The notes below the pieces were generated by a model, which did not search any database, was not told where the DNA came from, and was given only the letters and a program-made list of their open reading frames with translations. The position numbers were made by a program, and so were the translations under genes. Shown one piece after another: positions 7,277 to 12,764 of a DNA stretch of 12,764 nucleotides. Origin of the DNA: CAZVEV01 sp964625865 (GTDB lineage Bacteria; Planctomycetota; Phycisphaerae; SM23-33); the NCBI GenBank assembly GCA_964625865.1, contig CAZVEV010000173.1, forward strand, positions 1 through 12,764. The letters run 5' to 3'. Each line of letters begins with the position of its first letter. Within the stretch, counting starts at the first letter, position 1.

Positions 7277-7300
7277 CATGAGTAGTGTTCCCATGTTTCC
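7277..7300. repeat. Short dispersed repeat, copy at the PEP-CTERM / isomerase convergent junction
   Basis: The 24-nt block starting CATGAGTAGTGTTCCCATG aligns with the block at 10612-10635 starting CATGAGGAACTGTCCCCAG. About 19-20 positions match when one gap is allowed on each side. Both sit in the spacer between two converging genes, close to the minus-strand gene's stop codon (6 and 39 bases away). It lies in a 126-bp spacer with no other clear signal apart from a CGTCCC/GGGACG inverted repeat (7206-7211, 7238-7243). Chance similarity is possible at this length. Confidence 0.4.
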
Positions 7301-7305
7301 GTTTT

Positions 7306-8769
7306 CTAGACTTCCTCCACGACCTTCAGCCCCATCAGGTGGGCCAGGTGGCGGATGGACTGCGTGTGGTCGCCGTAGTAGGCCACCCGGTGCAGCGAGG
7401 TGTAGTAGTCCTTGGCGCTCTTGCCCAGTACGCCGCCGCCCCAGTTGGCCAGCAGCTTGTCTGCGTCGGTGACTTCGGCAACGAGTTCCGTTCGGCAGCC
7501 TCGCTCGGCGCCTTTGGGGACCTTGGGCACGTCGATGATCTTGCCCGTGAACACCAGCAGCGTGTCCAGGTGGACCAGCTTGGTGAAGGTGACCTTCTGC
7601 CCGATGCGGTAGTGGACCTCGGTCACCGCCCCGCCGCGGACCTCGGCGTGTCGACGGAGCAGGTACGGTGCCCTGTCGCCGGCCGGGCCCTCCATTCGCA
7701 GCGGAGCCGAGCAGTGAGACAGGTGAAAGGCGTTCCTCGAGGTGTCCACGCCGGCTGCATTGCCCAGGAAGCCCGCGCGGTTCAGCGCGTGCTGGAAGGT
7801 CAGCATCGTCAGGAGGCAGTCCATGTCCCCGTCGCAGGCGGCCGGGATTCCCCGATCGTTCAGACGCGAGAAGCCGAGGCACGGGAACCCGCGCTTCAGC
7901 CACCGCATGCACGTGCCGACGCACAGCCCGTCGGCCTTGTTCTCCGCGATGAGTTGGTCCAGCGTCAGGCTCGCCCGGGCGGCCTTGACCACGTCGTCGC
8001 GGGTCGGCTCGATCATGCCCTTGGCCTCGTCGAGCCACTCCCGGGCTACCTTCCCGGCGGCGGCGGCGTCTATCTTGGCCATGACCTGGTCGTACCGCCC
8101 GTCGGCGATCCGGAGCATTTCGACGCCCAGGCGCTTCTTGACCTGGTCCGGCGCGTGCGACTCCGGCGTGCCCTTGAACGGCGGGGAGCAGAGCACGCGG
8201 CTTCGTCGCAGCAGCGGGATCACCCTCAGCAGCGCCGCGGCCCGCTCCAGATCGTTCAGGTCGCTGCTGTTGAACAGCGTGATACGGTGCCCCTCCTCCC
8301 GCCAGGGCTTGACCAGGCACCAGTCGTGCCCGCCGACAACCGGTACATGAAAGACAGCCGTCGGCCGACGCTGCTTGAAGACGACCGGCGCGACGGCCCG
8401 GCTCAGGCCGAAGATGTCCGCGCTGATCGCCAGCACGGGGGCGTCCGGACCGGCCTTGTCCAGAAGCTGGGCGGTCTGCTCGGCATTGACCGCCTGGCCG
8501 ATGACGAACTCCACGTTGCCCAGACTCGTAGCCGCCGCGGCCAGACGCTTCTTCATCGGCGCGAGTTCGGCTTCCGAGAGGCTCCAACTGCGCTCGCCGG
8601 GGCGCCCCGCAATGACCACGGCGAGGCGGACCTTTTGGCCCTCGTCCTCGCCAGCCGCGAGTGGCGCACTTGTCGCGACACTCCCAGCCGTCAGGTGACC
8701 CGTCGCCAGGGCTATCCCGCTGGCGGCGCTTACTCCCAGAAACTGCCGACGATTGCAGTGCTCGCACAT
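7306..8769 (-). CDS. Tat-exported L-fucose/arabinose-isomerase-like protein
   Basis: The product has 487 aa. The start is supported by GGGAGA about nine bases upstream. The N-terminus MCEHCNRRQFLG is a twin-arginine signal (RRQFLG at 7-12) followed by an Ala/Gly-rich stretch to about 40. Residues about 47-250 look like the Rossmann-type N-terminal domains of the L-fucose/L-arabinose isomerase fold (KVRLAVVIAG, VLAISADIFGLSRAV, TAVFHVPVVGGHDW). Residues about 280-475 hold the signature part: CMRWLKRGFPCLGFSRLNDRG, ACDGDMDCLLTML (311-323), HLSHCSAPL (349-357) and a closing HLAHLMGL. In the family an acidic residue here and a later Asp and His bind a metal. D313 stands where Glu is usual in CEGD. 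Family members interconvert aldoses and ketoses in the cytoplasm, so Tat export is unusual. The fold is fairly sure; activity is unproven. Confidence 0.85.
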   Translation of the reverse strand: MCEHCNRRQFLGVSAASGIALATGHLTAGSVATSAPLAAGEDEGQKVRLAVVIAGRPGERSWSLSEAELAPMKKRLAAAATSLGNVEFVIGQAVNAEQTAQLLDKAGPDAPVLAISADIFGLSRAVAPVVFKQRRPTAVFHVPVVGGHDWCLVKPWREEGHRITLFNSSDLNDLERAAALLRVIPLLRRSRVLCSPPFKGTPESHAPDQVKKRLGVEMLRIADGRYDQVMAKIDAAAAGKVAREWLDEAKGMIEPTRDDVVKAARASLTLDQLIAENKADGLCVGTCMRWLKRGFPCLGFSRLNDRGIPAACDGDMDCLLTMLTFQHALNRAGFLGNAAGVDTSRNAFHLSHCSAPLRMEGPAGDRAPYLLRRHAEVRGGAVTEVHYRIGQKVTFTKLVHLDTLLVFTGKIIDVPKVPKGAERGCRTELVAEVTDADKLLANWGGGVLGKSAKDYYTSLHRVAYYGDHTQSIRHLAHLMGLKVVEEV

Positions 8770-8820
8770 GAGTTGTCTCTCCCAACACTTGCCTTCGGAT
8801 CGCCACGTGCATTTCGGCCG

Positions 8821-8830
8821 CCCCCCCCCC
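8821..8830. repeat. C10 homopolymer in the leader of the isomerase-like gene
   Basis: Ten consecutive C residues (G10 on the coding minus strand) lie 52-61 bases upstream of the isomerase-like ATG. They fall within the predicted 5' untranslated region, beside a short palindrome. Such tracts slip easily, but here length changes would not shift a reading frame. The count could also be affected by sequencing error. Confidence 0.8.
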
Positions 8831-8833
8831 GCC

Positions 8834-8846
8834 CGGGACCGTCCCG
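8834..8846. promoter_or_regulatory. Candidate operator CGGGAC-C-GTCCCG
   Basis: This perfect 6-bp inverted repeat around a single base lies just downstream of the predicted transcription start of the isomerase-like gene, a classic place for a repressor site. In a GC-rich region a 6+6 repeat can arise by chance, and the protein that would bind is unknown. It sits in the 301-bp divergent spacer (8770-9070) shared with the methyltransferase fusion gene. Confidence 0.3.
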
Positions 8847-8859
8847 CGGCCCCTGGACG

Positions 8860-8887
8860 ATTGTACCGCCTGCCCGACGGACCACAA
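8860..8887 (-). promoter_or_regulatory. Candidate promoter of the isomerase-like gene
   Basis: On the minus strand, TACAAT (8865-8860) matches the -10 consensus at five of six positions. TTGTGG (8887-8882) stands 16 nt upstream as a weak -35 box. Transcription would start near 8853 and give a leader of about 84 nt. The rest of the divergent spacer shows only a poor candidate for the opposite gene: TTGCGT (8975-8980) and TAGGAT (8997-9002). Confidence 0.4.
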
Positions 8888-9070
8888 ACTCCTTTGCCCG
8901 AGAAAACGGCGATAGAGGGAAAGAAAGAGACGCCCAGGCGCCGACAAGCCCGCGGCCGCCGGGGCTCTGCACGGTTGCGTCAGACGAAGAGAACCATAGG
9001 ATAGGTGTTGGCGAGAGAGGCACGCCCCGTTGCGGGCAGTCCTTGACGCCCTTTCTTAGGAGATATCGAC

Positions 9071-10513
9071 GTGACGACGAGGCCCCGTACCCACCGACGA
9101 GACGCTCGACGACAATGCATCGGCGCGATCCTGGGCGTGCTGATTCTGTGCGTCGCGGCGGTTGACCTACCGGCGAAAACACCCACCGCGGCAGAGTTTC
9201 CCGAACTGGCTGCCCATTTCAAGCCGTTCGATGCGTACGTTTGCGGCAGCTCGATTTCCGTGGACGGAACTGTCGTGTTCGACTCGGCCGCGGCGAAGAC
9301 CGCGTGCAGCCTGATCGGCGCCGGATCGCGCGTCCTGACGTTTGAGGAGAACAGCCGTTTCCTCTGCATGACCGCACGGGGCTCGGAGTCCCCCAACGTT
9401 GTCCGGCGGGTCATCTGGATCAAACCGTCGGTCCTGATTGTGGACGACGCGGTGGCAAGCGTTCCGGCCGGCCGCGCGGTGAGGTGGCAATTGTCGTCTC
9501 GCAATGCACCCACGCGCGCGGACGCGCAACTGGTCTTCGCCGATGCCGGCGGTCAGCTCGTCTGCTCGACGCTCCGGCCTGCCGCCCAGACGCCGCAATG
9601 GACCGTAGCCAAACGCCAAGGCCCCGCCGCACAGTGCCGCCTCGAGATCAAGCCCCCCCAGGGCGCCAAGGTCCTGCGATGCGTACACGTGCTGTCACTC
9701 CGCCCTGCAAAGGACAAAGCCCCCTCGGCAAAGACAACCCTCCGCAACCGGGCCGGCGCTGTCGAGTTGACGGTCGTTGCGAAGGGCAACACGTATCGGT
9801 TTGAACTCCCTCGCCCCGGGACCGACGCCGGAACGGTCGAAGTGACGGCCGCCGACGGCAAGGTGGCGGTGCCGCTTCGCCCCTTGCCCGGGGGCGTCCT
9901 GCCGCACGGCCCGGGCGGCATGAAGCTGATCGAGCGCTGGGACAAGAGCTATCGCGACGGCCGCCGACCCCCGTGGAACAACGACCTGCCCGCCGCCCCC
10001 GTGCTGCAGGAGGCCGTCAAGACCAAGGCCATCAAACCGTGCCGCACCGTCGTCCTCGGATGCGGGTCGGGCGCCAACGCCATCTTCCTCGCCAAGAACG
10101 GGTTCGACGTCACCGCCATCGACGTTGCCCCCAGCGCGCTGGGCATCGCCATGGCCGACGCCAGGAAGGCGGGCGTGAAGGTGCGATGGGTGCTCGCCGA
10201 CGTGCTACGGCTGCCGGATTCGAAACCGTACGACCTGATCTTCGATCGCGGCTGCTACCACAACGTGCGCTACGTCGACGCCGCCGCGTTCGTCGCATCG
10301 CTGAAGCAACTGACGCGCCCGGGCTCGCGGTGCTTCATCCTCTCGTGCAATCGCGACAAGGCCCCGGGCATCCGCGAGAAGACAATGCGAGAGGACTTCT
10401 CCGCCCTGTTCGACTTCCAGTGGCTCCGCAAAGCCACCATCCACGTGGGCAAAAACGGCAAACGCCACATCCCCGCCTGGTCCCTCATGCTCCGCCGAAA
10501 AGGGCAGAAGTAG
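9071..10513 (+). CDS. Signal-anchored heparinase II/III-like beta-sandwich fused to a class I SAM methyltransferase
   Basis: The product has 480 aa and starts at GTG, eight bases after AGGAG. Residues 1-16 are Arg-rich; 17-35 are hydrophobic (signal peptide or anchor, DLPA-KTP). Residues about 40-275 resemble the C-terminal sandwich of heparinase II/III proteins: FEENSRFLCMTARG (91-104) and NVVRRVIWIKPSVLIVDD (109-126), but with no toroid catalytic domain. Residues about 284-480 are a complete methyltransferase resembling thiopurine/TehB-type enzymes: PPWNNDLP (300-307), motif I VVLGCGSGANAIFLAKNG (327-344), acidic D351 ending strand 2, ADVLRLP with D377, and YDLIFDRGCYHNV (387-399). SAM is cytoplasmic, whereas the N-terminus predicts export, so topology is puzzling. 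An internal ATG at 9920 (M284) would give a free 197-aa methyltransferase, though it lacks a good ribosome site. The gene is divergent from the isomerase-like gene. Substrate unknown. Confidence 0.87.
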   Translation: MTTRPRTHRRDARRQCIGAILGVLILCVAAVDLPAKTPTAAEFPELAAHFKPFDAYVCGSSISVDGTVVFDSAAAKTACSLIGAGSRVLTFEENSRFLCMTARGSESPNVVRRVIWIKPSVLIVDDAVASVPAGRAVRWQLSSRNAPTRADAQLVFADAGGQLVCSTLRPAAQTPQWTVAKRQGPAAQCRLEIKPPQGAKVLRCVHVLSLRPAKDKAPSAKTTLRNRAGAVELTVVAKGNTYRFELPRPGTDAGTVEVTAADGKVAVPLRPLPGGVLPHGPGGMKLIERWDKSYRDGRRPPWNNDLPAAPVLQEAVKTKAIKPCRTVVLGCGSGANAIFLAKNGFDVTAIDVAPSALGIAMADARKAGVKVRWVLADVLRLPDSKPYDLIFDRGCYHNVRYVDAAAFVASLKQLTRPGSRCFILSCNRDKAPGIREKTMREDFSALFDFQWLRKATIHVGKNGKRHIPAWSLMLRRKGQK

Positions 10514-10522
10514 GCGGCTGCT

Positions 10523-10595
10523 ACGAAAATGGGGACTGGCTCGGTAGCGCAGCGAAGCGAAGCGGACGTGCCTGTACCCTTTTTCGTGGCTCGGT
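10523..10595. repeat. REP-like inverted-repeat element in the convergent junction
   Basis: The arms ACGAAAATGGGGACTGGC (10523-10540) and GCCTGTACCCTTTTTCGT (10570-10587) are inverted repeats matching at 15 of 18 positions. The core holds AGCGAAGCGAAGCG. A direct repeat TGGCTCGGT occurs at 10537-10545 and 10587-10595. The element begins ten bases after the methyltransferase stop. The right arm has a T5 run on the plus strand, so it might also end plus-strand transcripts. Its design resembles palindromic REP/RAYT-type intergenic elements, but no transposase is in view. Confidence 0.6.
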
Positions 10596-10611
10596 GGGTG
10601 AGGCAACGGCT

Positions 10612-10635
10612 CATGAGGAACTGTCCCCAGTCTCC
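10612..10635. repeat. Short dispersed repeat, copy at the methyltransferase / galactosidase convergent junction
   Basis: This 24-nt block, beginning CATGAGGAACTGTCCCCAG, is the better-formed partner of 7277-7300. Its GTCCCCA (10623-10629) also complements TGGGGAC (10530-10536) in the left arm of the adjacent REP-like element, so 10523-10635 could be a single composite repeat. It ends 38 bases before the stop codon of the minus-strand galactosidase-like gene. Confidence 0.45.
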
Positions 10636-10673
10636 CTGGTTTCCTCGACTGGAAGCAGGACCAATCGGGACGG

Positions 10674-12689
10674 TTACCTCTTGTTCGGCGTCCCATACCG
10701 GTACAAGGCGAAGGTGTGCTTCTTTGGCAGGGCGAATGAGGCGCGGCCGGCCTGGTCGACTTGGATGACGGCGTCCTTGCCGTGTCCGGCGAGGTGGCGG
10801 CAGGTGAGGGTCTTTCCGGCCAGGCCGTGCAGCGTCAGTTCGGCCCGCGGGGCGTCGTTGTGCTCCCGAAACACCAGCAGGTATCCCGCGGCCGGGGCGG
10901 TGATCGACTGGAACCCGGTCCATGACGTGCCGCTCGGCTCGGCGCCGATCGGGAGAATCGTCCCGCGGTGGATGTCGGCCTGGTGCTGGCGATACGTCTT
11001 GACCAGGGGCGCGATCCTGAACGCCTGGGGGGGCAGTTCGCTTCCCTCGAACCAGGCCAGCGGCTGGCCCATCATCGTCACGGCGAACTGGTAGTCGAAC
11101 GGGACGGCCGCCGGGGCCAGCGGATCGCCCGGGGCGTACTTCTGGGCGTTTCGCCACTTGTTGAGGAACTCGATCTGCAGCTTCTCCGGCGGGACGTACT
11201 TCGAGAGCATCCACAGGTTGCGGAGCGTCCAGTGCGGGTAGTAGCGCCCGAAGTCCGTGTACCGGTTCTCCAGGAAGATGTTGCCGTACTCGTAGAAGTA
11301 ATGGTATCCGCCGCGATTGTCCGCCGTCGCGTCGAGATTGAACACGACCTGCCCCTTCGTCTCGGCCAGCACGCGGTCCAGGAGCCGGCGCAGGTTGATC
11401 TCCGAGGCCTTGGTGGGCAGCTTCACGCCGTCGATCTTGAAGTAGCGCACGCCGAACTTGCGGTGGAGGTTGATGACGATCCGGGCGTCCTCGGCCCACT
11501 TGGCGTAGTCGTCGGCGTTGCTCGGGTGGAACCACAGTCCCAGCTCGACGCCCTGGGTCTTCGCATGCTTCACGACCGGCGCCAGACCGTTGGGGAACCG
11601 CTTGGCGTGCGGCTGCCAGCTTGCCTCGTCCCAGCGGTCCCACAGTCGCCCGCCGCTGGCTGAGTTCACCGACAGCCCCTCCTGCCACCCGTCGTCGATC
11701 TGGAGGTGCGACACGCCAAGCCGTCGGCAGGCGTCGACCTGGGCCTTGACGAAGGCCTCGCCGATCCGGGCATCCCTGTTCCGGTCGCCCCACGTGTTCA
11801 TCATGATCATCTCGTCGCGCGCGGGCAGATGGCGGCGGATGGACTTCTGGTACGACCGCAGCGCCAGCAGCGCCCCCAGGTCGCTGCCGTCGCTCACGCC
11901 AATCGCCACGCCGTACGCCCGCGTCCACCGCTTGGGCGAAAGATCGTCCGGCGAAACGCCCAGGCCCACCACCTTCACCCCCGAAGTGCCGCAACTGAAG
12001 TCATGGTCGCCGTAGTGCAGTTGCACGAACGAGCACGGGGCCTCCTTGACCACGACCAGGCCGCCCCCGCCCGTCACGCCCCGGGCCAGCAGCACATTCC
12101 CGCGCAGCTTCGCCGGACGCTGGTAGGCCAGCACCGACGTCTCACGAACCAGGGTGTTGATCTGGTCGGTCCGGTCGAAGAACTCGACCGCCCGGTACGT
12201 CCAATGCACGCCCGGCGGCCGCATCGCCAGCAGGACGCTCGCGGCGGGCGAGAAGTCGGGCGCCTTGTCCCCGGTCGGCCGCAGGTAATAGTCGCACCCG
12301 ATCATCGAACTGTCGCTGTAGACGCGGAAGACCCGACGCAATTCGATCGATGCGTAGCGCGTAATGACCTCGACCTGGAGGTGGCGATGGACGGTGGCCG
12401 ACTGCTTGACCTCGCGCTTGCTCCACTCGGCGGTCTTGGCCTGCCCGGTCAGCCGCCCGATCTGGACATCCGGCTTGCGGGCAGCCATCACAAGCGTCTT
12501 GCCGGACGCAACGTCCTTGATCGAGCGGGTGATCAGGTTCCCCTTGTTCCAGCCAAACTCCCAGACCACCCGCTCGTTGCCGATCCGCAGCGTATCGCCC
12601 TCGAGCGAAGCCGAAGGCCCCGCCACCGCCGCCGCAGCCCCCACCAAAACGACCAACACGCTGACAACACTGACATTCCAGTATCTCAT
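10674..12689 (-). CDS. Secreted GH36-type alpha-galactosidase-like glycoside hydrolase
   Basis: The product has 671 aa. The start MRYWNV follows GGAG by five bases. Residues 1-23 are a signal peptide (AVA-GPS). Residues about 24-285 form the N-terminal beta-supersandwich. Residues about 290-555 form the barrel: MMNTWGDRNRD (296-306), LGVSHLQIDDGWQ (324-336), VELGLWFHPSN (381-391), GVRYFKIDGVKL (413-424), NIFLENRYTDFGRYYPHWTLR (470-490). Residues about 560-671 form the C-terminal sandwich. By alignment with clan GH-D logic, D420 in KIDG is the likely nucleophile and D479 the likely acid/base. The motif differs from the usual KWDMN, so the sugar specificity may differ too. The enzyme would release terminal alpha-galactose or a similar sugar outside the cytoplasm. 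It converges on the methyltransferase fusion gene and has its own upstream region. Confidence 0.88.
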   Translation of the reverse strand: MRYWNVSVVSVLVVLVGAAAAVAGPSASLEGDTLRIGNERVVWEFGWNKGNLITRSIKDVASGKTLVMAARKPDVQIGRLTGQAKTAEWSKREVKQSATVHRHLQVEVITRYASIELRRVFRVYSDSSMIGCDYYLRPTGDKAPDFSPAASVLLAMRPPGVHWTYRAVEFFDRTDQINTLVRETSVLAYQRPAKLRGNVLLARGVTGGGGLVVVKEAPCSFVQLHYGDHDFSCGTSGVKVVGLGVSPDDLSPKRWTRAYGVAIGVSDGSDLGALLALRSYQKSIRRHLPARDEMIMMNTWGDRNRDARIGEAFVKAQVDACRRLGVSHLQIDDGWQEGLSVNSASGGRLWDRWDEASWQPHAKRFPNGLAPVVKHAKTQGVELGLWFHPSNADDYAKWAEDARIVINLHRKFGVRYFKIDGVKLPTKASEINLRRLLDRVLAETKGQVVFNLDATADNRGGYHYFYEYGNIFLENRYTDFGRYYPHWTLRNLWMLSKYVPPEKLQIEFLNKWRNAQKYAPGDPLAPAAVPFDYQFAVTMMGQPLAWFEGSELPPQAFRIAPLVKTYRQHQADIHRGTILPIGAEPSGTSWTGFQSITAPAAGYLLVFREHNDAPRAELTLHGLAGKTLTCRHLAGHGKDAVIQVDQAGRASFALPKKHTFALYRYGTPNKR

Positions 12690-12734
12690 CTCATCTCCAA
12701 CAGGTGGCAGTAAATCGACCCGATTCCGCCCCCC

Positions 12735-12740
12735 AGTATA
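12735..12740 (-). promoter_or_regulatory. Candidate -10 box of the galactosidase-like gene
   Basis: TATACT on the minus strand matches the -10 consensus at five of six positions. It is flanked by G-runs, so it is the only AT-rich hexamer in its surroundings. Transcription would start about 40 bases before the ATG. The expected -35 position (12758-12763, TTCTGT) is a poor match and sits at the edge of the window. Confidence 0.35.
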
Positions 12741-12764
12741 CCCCCCCTCCCCACCCGACAGAAG

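Noticed and set aside
7285..9165. A 626-codon plus-strand open frame opposite the isomerase-like gene, running across the divergent spacer
   Set aside because: It crosses the C10 tract and the start region of the next gene, has no recognisable domain, and opposes a frame with a Tat signal and clear family motifs.
10270..11994. A 574-codon minus-strand open frame overlapping the galactosidase-like and methyltransferase genes
   Set aside because: It is a shifted-frame shadow of the alpha-galactosidase coding strand, with low-complexity Arg/Gly/Pro composition and no start signal.
1..12764. CRISPR array, tRNA, rRNA or insertion sequence
   Set aside because: No regularly spaced repeats, cloverleaf-like segments, rRNA-like blocks or transposase motifs were seen on either strand.

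Overview
The window looks like chromosomal DNA of a GC-rich Planctomycetota bacterium, probably close to the Phycisphaerae. This is inferred from the family mix, not from a marker gene. The mix is a ThuA-DUF1080 fusion, a heparinase II/III-like lyase, a PEP-CTERM surface protein, a Tat-exported L-fucose-isomerase-like protein and a GH36-type alpha-galactosidase, nearly all with export signals. No rRNA, tRNA, CRISPR array, integrase or transposase was seen.

Layout, left to right. Positions 127-4738 (minus strand) hold a probable two-gene operon: a secreted heparinase II/III-like polysaccharide lyase followed, 55 nt later, by a secreted ThuA-DUF1080 protein. Its divergent upstream region (4739-5021) is rich in structure. 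It holds a GGAGGT ribosome site separated from the lyase start by a perfect hairpin, a 70-bp nested palindrome, and a second hairpin with a GAAA loop. Positions 5022-6068 (plus) encode an unrecognised membrane protein packed with CxxC zinc-ribbon-like pairs. Positions 6304-7179 (plus) encode a lectin-like PEP-CTERM protein behind a near-consensus sigma70 promoter. Positions 7306-8769 (minus) encode the Tat-exported isomerase-like protein. Divergent from it, 9071-10513 (plus) encodes an unusual fusion: a signal anchor, a beta-sandwich resembling the C-terminal part of heparinase II/III enzymes, and a complete class I SAM-dependent methyltransferase. Positions 10674-12689 (minus) encode the secreted alpha-galactosidase-like enzyme.

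Taken together this is a polysaccharide- or glycoside-handling region. A lyase, an alpha-galactosidase and a putative 3-keto-glycoside hydrolase would act outside the cytoplasm, along with an exported sugar-isomerase-like protein and a carbohydrate-binding surface protein. Apart from the two-gene operon, each gene seems to have its own transcription unit, so a shared substrate is an inference from proximity. Both convergent gene junctions (7180-7305 and 10514-10673) carry related short dispersed-repeat sequence. The second junction also has a REP-like inverted-repeat element.

Most notable for follow-up are the methyltransferase fusion with its topology problem, the hairpin-bridged ribosome site, the nested palindrome, and the paired convergent-junction repeats.
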